Below, in pieces: positions 28,791 through 37,873 of a stretch of DNA of 64,000 nucleotides; positions within the stretch are counted from its first letter, which is position 1; each line of letters begins with the position of its first letter. The notes below the pieces were generated by a model that had not been told where the DNA came from, ran no database searches, and saw only the letters and a program-made list of their open reading frames with translations. The translations under genes and the position numbers were made by a program. The DNA is from Lineus longissimus (lineage: Eukaryota > Nemertea > Pilidiophora > Heteronemertea > Lineidae), in assembly GCF_910592395.1 (NCBI RefSeq), contig NC_088323.1, forward strand, positions 8,060,001-8,124,000, read 5' to 3'.

Positions 28791-30012
28791 CTTAACATGA
28801 ATGTTATCAGTAAAGAGCAGATTATGGCAATTCCAAGTGATAGTGAAGTAGGCTACTTCTTAGAGGTGGATTTGGAGTATCCAGGAAATATTAAATTTAA
28901 GTCAAGGAACTTTCCATTCTGTCCCGAATCTCTCTTTATTGAAGATGATGAATTAAGTCCTTACCAGAGAGAGTTACTTGGCGATGATAAAAGATCAAAT
29001 GTAGAGAAACTAATACTAACACAAAAGGATAAAACTAATTACATAGTGCATTACAGAATGCTACAATTTTACCTCAAGCACGGAATGGTACTTAAGAGGG
29101 TTCATTCGGTGATATGTTTTCAACAATCAAAGTGGTTAGCACCATACATTGATTTTAATACTAAAAGACGTATGGATTCTAAGACTGATTTTGAGAAAGA
29201 CTATTTCAAGCTCATGAATAATGCTTTCTACGGAAAGACTTGTGAGAATGTAAGGAACAGGGTGGAAATAGAATTGGTAACGGACGGGGAGAGAGCCAGG
29301 AGTGTAATTGCCAATCCCAGGTTTTCATCGATATGCGTATTTGACGAACAGAATGCTGCTATTAGCATGAGGAAAACATCAATGAAATTCAACAAACCAA
29401 TCTACATAGGAGATTCAGTACTTGAATTGTCTAAATTATTAATGTATGAATTCTATTATGAAGTTCTTCAACCGTACTTTGGTGAGAAAAATATTGAACT
29501 ACTGTATCTAGATACAGATTCCTTTGTACTTAACATTAATACTGATGACTTAACTAAAGACTTAAAGGAGTTGAAACACTATTTTGACTTCAGTAATTAT
29601 CCAAAAGATCATCCACTCTATGACACCAGTAAGAAGAAGGTGCCAGGTTATTTCAAGGATGAGTTAGGAGGAGTCGAGATGACTGAATTCATTGCCCTGA
29701 GAAGTAAGATGTATGCTTACAGGACAAAAGATTACGATTCTAAGAAATTAAAGGGTATTGCCAAGAATGTAGTAAAGAGAGATATCTCATTTGATGACTA
29801 TGTTGATTGTCTTGAAAAGAGTATGTCATTTTACCACAAGATGAGACACTTAAGATCAGATAAACACCAAATCTATTTGGAAGAAGTTGACAAAAAAAGC
29901 CTCAGTCCTTTTGATGATAAGAGGTTCATACTTGGAGATGGAATAAGAACGTTACCATTTGGAATGTATTATGAAGGCTACATAGATTACAGCGATTCAA
30001 ACTTCGCTTGAG

Positions 30013-30041
30013 TCGGACTTTGTCCTGAGAGCATAGCTCGA
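30013..30041 (+). repeat. Double-hairpin element, absent from A
   Basis: Inserted at GAG just after the polymerase stop. The net difference from A is 29 bases, one short of 30, next to a one-base deletion. Confidence 0.85.
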
Positions 30042-30056
30042 GTGCAAAATCTTTAT

Positions 30057-30085
30057 TCGGACTTTGTCCTGAGAGCATAGCTCGA
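30057..30085 (+). repeat. Double-hairpin element
   Basis: Shared with A at 6700; in B it lies downstream of the polymerase stop. Confidence 0.9.
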
Positions 30086-30202
30086 TTAAACTAATGAATA
30101 TGGTGGCGCTGATGGTAGTGGCACTGGCGGAAATTCACCCCTAACACCGAAGTCATGGTGATAGTGATAGTGATACACCACATTAGGATTAGGACTATTT
30201 AG

Positions 30203-30291
30203 TCCGACTTCGTCCTGAGAGCATAGCTCGAGTCGAACTTTGTTCTCGGGACTTTGTCCTAGTCGGACTTTGTCCTGAGAGCATAGTTCGA
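30203..30291 (+). repeat. Three tandem double-hairpin elements
   Basis: Period 30 with GT between units. The middle unit has stems GAAC-TTT-GTTC and GGAC-TTT-GTCC; the last has a G-T wobble in GAGC/GTTC. A has a single unit (6846). Confidence 0.95.
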
Positions 30292-30303
30292 GTCCTGTTT
30301 GAT

Positions 30304-30963
30304 TTACTGAACTTTTAGTTTTTCTAGCATCTCTGTCTGAGCTATCTTTTTTCCTTCTTCTAAAAAAGTCTTCTTTAAAGACTCTACATCAACAGCTGAA
30401 CTTGCCTCCCTTTGTTTTTTCCTAATGGCATTTTTCATCGAAATGTATTTTTCCTTTTCTTTGAGTAATAAACCGAATTCCTCTGTAGATATGTGAGAAT
30501 CGGTTAAGGCTTTACTGACCAAATCATTGATTGTGTTCAGTTTTGAAATTGCCAACATTCTGATATTCTCATGCTTTTCAATTTTTTTAAGTATGCTTTT
30601 CTTCTGCCAACTTAGAAATGAGGAAAAAAGGGCGCTACCAATGGTCACACCACCCAAAGCTAAACCTATCGGTGCGGTGATGACACCAGCTAATGCTGAA
30701 ATACCAACTGAGCCAGCCGCAACGCTTACAAAATTAAGACTATGACTAATGCCAGTAATTACGCTAAATGCCTTTTTGTACTTTGAAAATATCTTTCTTC
30801 TAAATTCAATCTCGCTTTCTAAGAAACTCTTAACATCACATATTTGTTGTAGTCTGAAAGCCTGAGGGTTACTTTCTGTATGCTTTTCAGACCTTTCATA
30901 GTTTAATTGACTTTCAGAGTTTAAATTACTTAAATCTGGATAAACCTTGTTGTCTCCATCCAT
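30304..30963 (-). CDS. Glycine-rich membrane protein
   Basis: A 219-residue intact protein. The N-terminal segment YPDLSNLNSES is followed by a basic helix. A long glycine/alanine-rich hydrophobic region lies at about residues 75-120 (VAAGSVGISALAGVITAPIGLALGGVTIGSALF). A charged helical C-terminal domain (SKLNTINDLVSKALTDS...KYISMKNAIRKK) completes it. The layout is membrane-inserting and is seen in many invertebrate Polinton-like loci; the activity is unknown. Start context is TTAAATG. Confidence 0.7.
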   Translation of the reverse strand: MDGDNKVYPDLSNLNSESQLNYERSEKHTESNPQAFRLQQICDVKSFLESEIEFRRKIFSKYKKAFSVITGISHSLNFVSVAAGSVGISALAGVITAPIGLALGGVTIGSALFSSFLSWQKKSILKKIEKHENIRMLAISKLNTINDLVSKALTDSHISTEEFGLLLKEKEKYISMKNAIRKKQREASSAVDVESLKKTFLEEGKKIAQTEMLEKLKVQ

Positions 30964-30967
30964 TTAA

Positions 30968-31219
30968 TTAGTGGGAATAACTAGAATCAGTTGTTCTGTC
31001 ATTTCTAGTGTTTAGTGTTGATCTTGCAGACACTACAGGTTTTTGAAGTACATTAAATTTTAAAGGTTTTTCTGACCCAGCAGGCCCAGCAGGTTTTAAA
31101 GGTTTTTCGGGACCAGGCTCCAACTTTGACTCTACTTCTGCCTCTAATTCTCTATGAAATCGTTCTAATCTTTCTTTCCAATTACGTGGTCGTTTTGTGT
31201 AACCCCAAGTTCTATTCAT
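30968..31219 (-). CDS. Small proline/lysine-rich protein
   Basis: 83 residues, identical to the A copy at 7550-7801. A basic N-terminus, GPEKPLKPAGPAG section and Ser/Thr-rich tail; no membrane segment. Start context ATAAATG. It lies four bases from the start of the membrane protein gene. Function unknown. Confidence 0.6.
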   Translation of the reverse strand: MNRTWGYTKRPRNWKERLERFHRELEAEVESKLEPGPEKPLKPAGPAGSEKPLKFNVLQKPVVSARSTLNTRNDRTTDSSYSH

Positions 31220-31275
31220 TTATTCAGAAGAAATAATATTAATATTATTTATTCAGATGAAGATAAAGATGAAAA

Positions 31276-32148
31276 TTAATTAAGTAGAAGGATATCGTTA
31301 AATTCTGGATTATCCCAAAAATACTTGTTTGTTATCCTTCTCCACTCGTTTATCACGTTTTCATCTCGATAGTCAAACCAGTTTTCATTAAGCTTATTGA
31401 CCATAAAGTTAAATGAGCGGTCCAATTGCTCTTTGAAAATACTCAAGTCTACTGTAGCACTCTTCTGCCTGTTTTGTGTTTTAGACATTGGTCGAATGTT
31501 AAACCAAGCAAAGCACAGTTCAGGTTTATCTTTGAATTCCTTGATTGGTAAGACATGATCCAACTCTTCTTCTACTATTGGAGATAGACTCCTCTGGTAC
31601 TCTAACCACTGTGAGAAGAAACTGTCTGTACATCCTAGATTGAATGATGAATTACCAGTCAGACTTCGTCTTGAGAGCAGAGCTCGAGTCGGACTTCGTC
31701 CTGAGAGCAGAGCTCGAGTACACTCTCCCTTAGAAATGCGGTTAAGACCAACCCTAATTTTGTGTCTGTCTCTATTACCATTTTGGTCAAGGTAATCCTT
31801 TTTGTAATATGAATTAAAACATGATCTACATTTACCTCTATTTCCATTTTTACCAAATTCACCATCACTTAGTAATTTAACTTCTCCACATTTACCACAT
31901 TTCTTGGTTAACGTACCACATAATTTACAATAATCCAGTAGTTTATTACGTCTGTTCTTTCCAAATTCACTTTCAGGTTTTGTTACATCGCACTTAACAC
32001 ATTTAAATGTAGGCCCTGAAACTACTGGTTGATACTGATTAACAGGATACTGATAAACAGGATACTGATTAACAGGATACTGATTAACAGGATACTGATT
32101 AACATTGACAGTACCATAATAGTTAACGTTAAATATCTGTCCTTCCAT
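31276..32148 (-). CDS. HNH nuclease with zinc ribbon
   Basis: A 290-residue protein. Residues 14-40 are a VNQYP repeat unlike the M/N/Q repeat of A. Then follow zinc cysteine pairs (CVKCDVTKP, CKLCG, CGKCGEV, CRSC) and the HNH core LDHVLPIKEF...CFAWFNIRPM...QNRQKS. Two tandem DHE copies add 20 residues before the core that A lacks. HNH proteins of this kind cut or nick DNA; in Polintons the role is unproven, and replication or resolution is the obvious guess. The frame is intact and ends without the insertion seen in A. Confidence 0.75.
   Translation of the reverse strand: MEGQIFNVNYYGTVNVNQYPVNQYPVNQYPVYQYPVNQYQPVVSGPTFKCVKCDVTKPESEFGKNRRNKLLDYCKLCGTLTKKCGKCGEVKLLSDGEFGKNGNRGKCRSCFNSYYKKDYLDQNGNRDRHKIRVGLNRISKGECTRALLSGRSPTRALLSRRSLTGNSSFNLGCTDSFFSQWLEYQRSLSPIVEEELDHVLPIKEFKDKPELCFAWFNIRPMSKTQNRQKSATVDLSIFKEQLDRSFNFMVNKLNENWFDYRDENVINEWRRITNKYFWDNPEFNDILLLN
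31659..31717 (+). repeat. Two tandem double-hairpin elements, absent from A
   Basis: Exactly 60 bases longer than the A site. The first unit has the compensated stem AGAC/GTCT. GT separates the units. Read in the nuclease as RALLSGRSP and RALLSRRSL. Confidence 0.95.
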
Positions 32149-32183
32149 TTCTAGCTTGATTTAAAGGATAAAAAGATTTTAAA

Positions 32184-33323
32184 TTAAGGATTTAGGCTTT
32201 TTATTCCTGAAATTGGTAACCATTCATTGAATTTATCACTGTATCCCTTCCACTTCACTAATCCGTATTTTTTACCTTTACTGGTCTTGCGCCTCAAGAT
32301 TTTCTCTATCTTGTACTCTAGCTGGTCAGGATTAGGGACATAACTCAATTCCTCTTCATAGAAATATCCTTGAATTTCCTCTTTATGATAATCTTCAAGT
32401 TTGTAGACGATAGGGTGAGTGAAGATGATCTGTTTGATTTGGAATACTTCCTCAGTGAAGTTGGGCATGTAACCTTTACCGAAAATGGACTTGTACTTTG
32501 AAATTCTTACACTGTCACCTACTTTGTACTTTGGATCTCCAAAGGTTTCTTTAAGATGTAGGCCGTAAAGATTGTACCACACAGCTCCTTCGTTTTCCAT
32601 CTTTCTGGCGTCTACAGGTTTCATACCTATTGATGAGTGAAATGTGTTGTTGTAGCCACTGACCAAGTCATCCAGTACGTCAATCCACTTGTCTGTCTCC
32701 TTAGCAGTGAAATAACGCCACATTTTTTCTTTAAGAGTCCTGTTGAATCTTTCTACTACCGCTGCCTTCTGATCAGATTTTGTAGAGAACCATTCTATGT
32801 CATTTTCTGTTAAGAGTTCCTTGAAGTGTTTGTTGTAGAATTCTGTACCGTCATCAAACTGGATTTTCTCTGGTATCACCACAACTGGTTTAGCTTCTCT
32901 AGAGCTTTGCTCCTTTGACGAAGTCCTGAAAATCACTTTAAATGCATCTCTGATTTCTTCTCCCCTCTTACTCTTAACTGCTAGAGCCCAAGCATAGCGA
33001 CTGAATAGGTCAATTACTGTTAAAATGAATCTGAAACCTTTATTCTTACTCTCGAATTTCTGCATGTCAACCAGGTCGGCTTGCCACTGTTGATCGATGT
33101 ACGATACCATTGTTTTCCTGAAGGTGAATTTCTTAATGGCCGGTTTGTGTAGTTGGTGAGTTGGTAGTGTTTCTAGAAATTCTTTAACTTCTTTTTGTTT
33201 AATAAGTTTACCATCTTCCTTGACCTGTTTCCACATCTTACTCAAAGAACTGTAAGCCACGGGACTCTCGGGGTTGTAGTACAAATCCCTTAGATACTGC
33301 TGTGTGTCATCCTTTACATCCAT
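32184..33323 (-). CDS. Retrovirus-like integrase with chromodomain
   Basis: A 379-residue integrase, homologue of 10107-11258. Catalytic D in WQADLVDM, D in IQFDDGTEFYN and E in VVERFNRTLK. The C-terminal chromodomain is YGLVKWKGYSDKFNEWLP. Near the second Asp it carries a diverged DHE plus seven extra residues that A lacks; it lacks the two DHE insertions of A. No stop or shift. It is divergent from the ATPase gene across CATTTAAATG. Confidence 0.9.
   Translation of the reverse strand: MDVKDDTQQYLRDLYYNPESPVAYSSLSKMWKQVKEDGKLIKQKEVKEFLETLPTHQLHKPAIKKFTFRKTMVSYIDQQWQADLVDMQKFESKNKGFRFILTVIDLFSRYAWALAVKSKRGEEIRDAFKVIFRTSSKEQSSREAKPVVVIPEKIQFDDGTEFYNKHFKELLTENDIEWFSTKSDQKAAVVERFNRTLKEKMWRYFTAKETDKWIDVLDDLVSGYNNTFHSSIGMKPVDARKMENEGAVWYNLYGLHLKETFGDPKYKVGDSVRISKYKSIFGKGYMPNFTEEVFQIKQIIFTHPIVYKLEDYHKEEIQGYFYEEELSYVPNPDQLEYKIEKILRRKTSKGKKYGLVKWKGYSDKFNEWLPISGIKSLNP
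32900..32927 (-). repeat. Diverged double-hairpin element, absent from A
   Basis: Stems GAGC/GCTC and GAC/GTC remain; linker differs. Read TSSKEQSS, the frame closed by a TGA linker, again without the TGA. Confidence 0.7.
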
Positions 33324-33327
33324 TTAA

Positions 33328-33948
33328 ATGGGTGAAGTATTTATTTACGAGCCACATAACATGCTAATTTCTGGTGTCACCAATTGTGGTAAGACATATT
33401 TTGCCCTTGACCTCTTAGAAAAGGAGTATCGACACAAATTCCAAAACATAGTCATTTTCTGTCCAACATATTTCAACAATAAGACATATGACAGGAAATT
33501 GATTTACCAAGACAAGAGCGTCTACATAGTTAATCCCCAAGCGGTGGCCAGTAATTTGGACCTTGTGCTTCAATTTGCTACTCTGACCTTTGCTGGTTCT
33601 AACACATTATTCCTAATTGATGACTGTGCTAATTTGAGAGACACAAAAAAGAAGGTGTCCGAGTTATGTAATCTTGCCTTTTCTGGCAGGCACTACAATC
33701 TTACTGTTTGGTTACTAGTTCAGAAGTACAACTCTGTTGTCAAGGACTACAGAGAGAACATAAGAATTTTAGTATTATTTTTTAATAAGGATGAATCAGC
33801 CATTAAAGATGCCTTAGAAGAAAACAGTGTTATTCCTTAGGAGAAAAGACAGTACTACATAGAAGAACTTAAGATGAAAAAAGGATCAAAACTGATCATT
33901 AGACTACAACATCCATTTGGATTTACTCTTTCACATCAAAAATCTTAG
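33328..33948 (+). pseudogene. Packaging ATPase, nonsense near C-terminus
   Basis: Walker A GVTNCGKTY and Walker B LFLIDDCAN are in one frame, as are the LVQKYNSVVKDYREN and LVLFFNKDESAIKDAL blocks. TAG at 33838-33840 replaces a Lys codon of A and removes the last 36 codons, which are otherwise conserved up to 33948. A is broken by a frameshift instead, so the two copies decayed independently. Role: DNA packaging into capsids. Confidence 0.85.
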
Positions 33949-34403
33949 TCCCGCTTCTCATCAATGGTCTTAGTCTTTCTAACCCTAGTAAAATAATAAA
34001 TTATTAATCCTAAACCACTAAGTCCTAGGATAATCCATAGGTACTCGTATTTCTTCATTTCATCACTAGGTTGGTAATAATCACTTAATTGTGGTCTCTG
34101 AGTTAGTACTATAGTTCTATCGGGATGTAAATGATTGTAAACAGTCAGTGCTGAATCAGTATTGTTAAAATCAATAGAAGCGTCTCTTTCTCTCTTTAAT
34201 TCAAGGTTAACAAAGTCAATAGTACTCTTTCTATGCTCCTCCCATTCGGTTGAAGCTTTTTGTAATTGCTCCTGAGCCAAATCATGTCTTTTCACTTCAT
34301 CTTCATAACCGTTTTTATCTAGTGACTTGAAAAGGTAACCAGATCCAGTAAATGCTAATCCATTGATTATTGCAGATCCAAATAACATGCCAATGCCAGC
34401 CAT
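33945..34403 (-). CDS. Membrane-anchored helical protein
   Basis: 152 residues, homologue of 11927-12385: hydrophobic N-terminus (LFGSAIINGLAFTGSGYLF), charged helix, transmembrane segment LWIILGLSGLGLIIYYF, basic end. Its stop overlaps the convergent ATPase stop by four bases. Start context is ATTAAATG. Unknown family. Confidence 0.65.
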   Translation of the reverse strand: MAGIGMLFGSAIINGLAFTGSGYLFKSLDKNGYEDEVKRHDLAQEQLQKASTEWEEHRKSTIDFVNLELKRERDASIDFNNTDSALTVYNHLHPDRTIVLTQRPQLSDYYQPSDEMKKYEYLWIILGLSGLGLIIYYFTRVRKTKTIDEKRD

Positions 34404-34424
34404 TTAATTTCAACGAATTTAATT

Positions 34425-35201
34425 TCAATGATGTGTCGGACTTCGTCCTGAGAGCATAGCTCGAGTTAATACCAATTGGTACTGTACATCATGACCATTA
34501 AGATCGATGATGTCACCTTTTTCATCCGTTAAGCGAATATTCAGCTTATTGAATCTTGGTTTACAGGGAATTGCTATTGGTTTCTCAAAGGTGTATGCTA
34601 TTAAATCCCCAAAATTTGCTTCTTTTATTGGTCTTGTGGTTAGCACATCAGATGTTTCACCATTACTTAATACACTATTAGATTCGATTATGTCACAGTG
34701 AAAAACAAATTGGTTAATTGGTCTAAAATTGATGGGTTTCTCGCTTACAACATCATCCTTACTTTTATTGTCTGAAGGGTAAGGCCATTCTGTTTTCATG
34801 CCAAATAACTCATTGCTTTTACCAATAAAATAGATCTGATAATGCTCCTCATTTTTTCTCTTTAGGAAGTGTAAGATGGCCTTACCTGTTGGTTCTTCAA
34901 GGTCAAATCTGACAGCACCTCTACTCATACTATTTTCTTTCAACTTATCCGCAAATACTTTTGAAAAGCTCTGTAGGTCATAGAGACCATCTGGTACCGT
35001 AATCTCTGCCACATCAAACCCCTTAACTTTGATTCGGTTATTCTCCCTGGCCGCACTGATGTTATAAAATGTACAAGGTATTACTGCAAAAGTTAAAGTG
35101 ATGCTACATGCATCTTGAATTTCAGTCTTGAGATTGACTGTTAAATCACTTGAATTCTGATCCGGGTAGTCGCTGGAATCGATGTTCATTACAGTAACCA
35201 T
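34425..35201 (-). CDS. Penton-like minor capsid protein
   Basis: 258 residues, homologue of 12419-13186 with the same opening strands and closing RFNKLNIRLTDEKGDIIDLNG block typical of Polinton vertex proteins. The C-terminal codons derive from a complete DHE (34436-34464), reading RAMLSGRSP. The frame is intact; start context CTAAATG. Confidence 0.8.
   Translation of the reverse strand: MVTVMNIDSSDYPDQNSSDLTVNLKTEIQDACSITLTFAVIPCTFYNISAARENNRIKVKGFDVAEITVPDGLYDLQSFSKVFADKLKENSMSRGAVRFDLEEPTGKAILHFLKRKNEEHYQIYFIGKSNELFGMKTEWPYPSDNKSKDDVVSEKPINFRPINQFVFHCDIIESNSVLSNGETSDVLTTRPIKEANFGDLIAYTFEKPIAIPCKPRFNKLNIRLTDEKGDIIDLNGHDVQYQLVLTRAMLSGRSPTHH
34436..34464 (+). repeat. Double-hairpin element at penton-like 3' end
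   Basis: Canonical and complete. The A copy at the same site has lost the first hairpin. Confidence 0.9.
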
Positions 35202-35258
35202 TTAGTTCAGTAAATTTTCGTTTTCAAATTTACCTTTTATCAAATAAGTAAATTATTC

Positions 35259-35495
35259 TTACTTCATAATATTTCTGGGTAGGATTCCTTGATCGTAAAG
35301 GTACTCTAATGTTCCATTACTAATAGCTACAGTTCCACCCAGTTTAATAATTTCCTCTAGGTCGGCCTGACTTGGGGGACCGATATTGATTTTCAAGAAC
35401 CTTTTCAGTAACATAGAGTAACCAATTGTTGTTGATGCCAACAGTAAACTTTGATACAGTGTATTTATGATATCTTTCTTTCCAGGTGTATCCAT
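35259..35495 (-). CDS. Small hydrophobic protein
   Basis: 78 residues, homologue of 13244-13480, intact. Hydrophobic segment LYQSLLLASTTIGYSMLLKRFL at about residues 13-34. Start context TTAAATG. It is located between penton-like and capsid genes; function unknown. Confidence 0.6.
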   Translation of the reverse strand: MDTPGKKDIINTLYQSLLLASTTIGYSMLLKRFLKINIGPPSQADLEEIIKLGGTVAISNGTLEYLYDQGILPRNIMK

Positions 35496-35510
35496 TTAAT
35501 TAGGATGAAA

Positions 35511-35560
35511 ATCTAATGTTGTAGCGAACTTTGTTCTTGCAACACCTTAGTGTTGGAGTG
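35511..35560. repeat. Second palindrome family at capsid 3' end
   Basis: One unit with GAACTTTGTTC and CAACAC/GTGTTG arms; A has an extra unit (13526-13610). Confidence 0.7.
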
Positions 35561-36803
35561 AAGCAATCTGAGAATTCTGGATGTTTACCTGGGCATCAGA
35601 AACCACGAATATGTGCATTTTGTATGGTCCCTTTCCAGATTTCTTTGTAATAGATAATTGAATACCATCCATTGTGTTCTGGAGCTTCTTTCCTGATCCG
35701 TGTAGACGATTGTCTTCAGAAGTTCTCAGGTCCAACCATAAACCATAGTGATTAGAATCACCATAGTATTTCTCCATGGTCATGTTACAGTCATGAGTTT
35801 TCTTCAAATCTTCAGACATGAAGTGTTTCTTGATCTCCTCCCATTGATCCATCATTCTCATTCCTTCTGGGAACACCTGATTGGCAACACCCTCAATTGT
35901 GATTTGTACTTTACTTATGTTAGGGTTTTCAAACTTCTCTGAATCTCTAGCTCCATCTACATAGTCAGACACAAATAATAACAATAATCCTTTAATTGAC
36001 ATTCTTGGAAAGTTGATGTTCTCATTAATCAGTGTTTCATTAGCAGTAACATTAACTGTTTTAAAATGGTCAACCCAATCATAAAATATCGAGAAACCAG
36101 AGTTGTACTTATTGCTCAGTTGATTTGCAATCATCTTATTAGTAACCGTGTCGTATTCAAAACTGATATTTTCAAGTTTGTAGCCCATGCTAGCTGTGGT
36201 TGCTGTGACTATGATTTCCTCCTTTGGTGCTAAAGTTATTTCAATAATCACATCTTCTTGAATTGGAAACTTGTAAAATGGAGCATGATGGTGAAATAAT
36301 TCAAAATCTAATGGTATTTTGTACTTCTTATCAAACACTTCCTTTAGTGTCCTTTCATTAGCTGTTTCACCAGTGACATCAGCTTCAGCTACTCCCGATC
36401 TTAATTCTCTAAGATTTTCTGATTGAATACCTTGAAAAACCCTGTCATTTCTTTCTTCTCCAGTTAGCCACAGATCTTTAAATGTAGAAAAATGGCTGTA
36501 TTCGTCAAGGTCAAATATCTGCTCTGTTCCCCACTTAACCACCATCTTTGAGATTAGATTTCTACCAAGATTATTTACAACACTATTTTTAGAATCACCA
36601 GAAATGGTTACATCAGCAGACAAATAAAGAGATTTAGGTACAAAAAATGTATTCTCTCTCAGTGCCGGTATTCTAACATACAAAGTTTCTTTGGGATTAG
36701 CAGAAGAGGGATTATGAGTAATGATGTGATGCTGCCTCTCAGCTTTTAAACCGAGTGGAATTCTATGTGCTCTATCTGTATTTAATAAATATCCAGTGGC
36801 CAT
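35547..36803 (-). CDS. Double-jelly-roll major capsid protein
   Basis: 418 residues, homologue of 13593-14849. Start set at 36803 to match A. The strand-rich blocks TLYVRIPALRENTFFVPKSLY, VVKWGTEQIFDLDEYS and ISKVQITIEGVANQVFPEG are kept and the frame is intact. It is the last gene before the right end of B. It is interpreted as the capsid from its position, length and strand pattern. Confidence 0.8.
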   Translation of the reverse strand: MATGYLLNTDRAHRIPLGLKAERQHHIITHNPSSANPKETLYVRIPALRENTFFVPKSLYLSADVTISGDSKNSVVNNLGRNLISKMVVKWGTEQIFDLDEYSHFSTFKDLWLTGEERNDRVFQGIQSENLRELRSGVAEADVTGETANERTLKEVFDKKYKIPLDFELFHHHAPFYKFPIQEDVIIEITLAPKEEIIVTATTASMGYKLENISFEYDTVTNKMIANQLSNKYNSGFSIFYDWVDHFKTVNVTANETLINENINFPRMSIKGLLLLFVSDYVDGARDSEKFENPNISKVQITIEGVANQVFPEGMRMMDQWEEIKKHFMSEDLKKTHDCNMTMEKYYGDSNHYGLWLDLRTSEDNRLHGSGKKLQNTMDGIQLSITKKSGKGPYKMHIFVVSDAQVNIQNSQIASLQH

Positions 36804-37738
36804 CTTGTATTTATTTACTCGTGAAATTAATAATAGTTCCAACAGCAGGCCTCTAAAAAACACTTGGCGCCACTGTAGTATTGCTCTTTACTGTGGCGCC
36901 ACATGGTGTCAAACTGGTACATCATTCCACTTACTACACTGGTAAATCACACACACAACTGCGGTGTGTTGGCTTGATCATGCACATACACTATAGGTGG
37001 CATGCAGTCTCATTACCCATAATTCCTATCATCTTGGCAACGGACATGCGCAAACGATCACAGTTTGTTTTGATAGCAACGGGCAAACCAGTGTTTGCTC
37101 GTTGTACAATGACAACAATCTCAACTTCCTTGGCAACCGGCAAACACTTGTTTGCTCGTTGTACAATGACAACAACTCGTTGTCATGTTCATTACCCATA
37201 ATTCCTGTCATGTTCATTACCCATAATTCCTGTCATCTTAGCAACGGACAATGTTTTGATAGCAACGGGCAAACCAGTGTTTGCTCGTTGTACAATGACA
37301 ATCACAACAGGAAGTTGTCATCCTTGGCAACCGATTGTCAGCGACATCTTTCATTGTAACATGTAACTAAACAACCGACGCAGTAAACAAGCTTGACATA
37401 GGCCAGACTCGAACCCGGGTATTCTGCGTGGTAAGTTATCCCACTAGGTATGTTATCCCACTAGGCTATTAAACTTTCTATTCGATCAATAACATTTATG
37501 CCTATTTAAAAGTAACATCTGTTTAAGGTAATAAGAGCGCCTATTGATTATGCGCGTCACAGCTGTCATGTGATCTCTCATTCAGTGTGGCACATGCATG
37601 GGAATAGGGTCAATTTCTCTGCCATTTCTCAATGGATATTTGCAAATGAGGTATCCTTGGAAAGCTCTTGACCTGTACTTTCTGTTGGAATACAGTAAGT
37701 CATGATTACATTAACCCATTGAGCTGTAGTATTCCCTA
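36804..37738. other. Right subterminal region of B
   Basis: Non-coding. It has two to three copies of TTTGCTCGTTGTACAATGAC (37095-37300), repeats of ATTACCCATAATTCCTGTCA (37190-37240), a tRNA-like segment, and then sequence matching the A 757-bp unit from about 37360 on. Confidence 0.7.
37391..37471 (-). repeat. tRNA-derived segment in B
   Basis: Same A and B boxes as in the A units, with a small internal duplication (TATCCCACTAGG twice). Confidence 0.55.
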
Positions 37739-37867
37739 AGTAATATATTAATGAGGTGGCTGGTTCTTAGGGGTTTTAAGCTAATTTGAGGCAAAAAGGC
37801 CTGTAAGGGATTTTGTCAAAATAGCTTCAAAATACCTACATTCCTATCACCTCATTATCATATTACT
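37712..37867 (-). repeat. Right terminal inverted repeat of B, fold-back
   Basis: Reverse complement of the left end. The inner arm 37739-37758 matches the terminal 20 bases (37848-37867) with two mismatches, against a perfect match at the left end. Confidence 0.9.
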
Positions 37868-37873
37868 AAGCGA
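37868..37873. repeat. Target duplication, right (AAGCGA)
   Basis: Partner of 19402-19407. Confidence 0.95.

Larger units (their letters stand above)
26247..30011 (+). pseudogene. DNA polymerase B, one nonsense codon
   Basis: Same domain order as the A copy: C2H2 finger, GSGL domain, second finger, exonuclease with endonuclease VII-like zinc insert, and polymerase motifs A (DANNLYGWSM), B (NNAFYGK) and C (YLDTDS). It is open from 26247 except for one TAA at 27399-27401, where A has Tyr or Cys-context sense codons; the frame then continues to 30011, about 1,254 codons in all. It has three DHE copies that A lacks in the N-terminal region (26654, 27047, 27094). The stop at 30011 precedes a DHE and removes the C-terminal extension seen in A. 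Confidence 0.9.
19408..37867. mobile_element. Polinton/Maverick B, complete
   Basis: An 18,460-bp element with inverted termini starting AGTAATATG and a 6-bp duplication, inserted in the capsid gene of element C. It carries the full A/B gene set, beginning with four genes whose A counterparts lie at or beyond the window start. The polymerase, ATPase, a Gln/Asn-rich protein and two early genes are broken, while capsid, penton-like, integrase and HNH genes are open. Lower G+C than C and no shared coding similarity beyond family level indicate a separate lineage. Confidence 0.95.

Noticed and set aside
369-31717. DHE repeats as a CRISPR array
   Set aside because: Copies are dispersed, in both orientations, mostly within genes, and tandem ones have no spacers.
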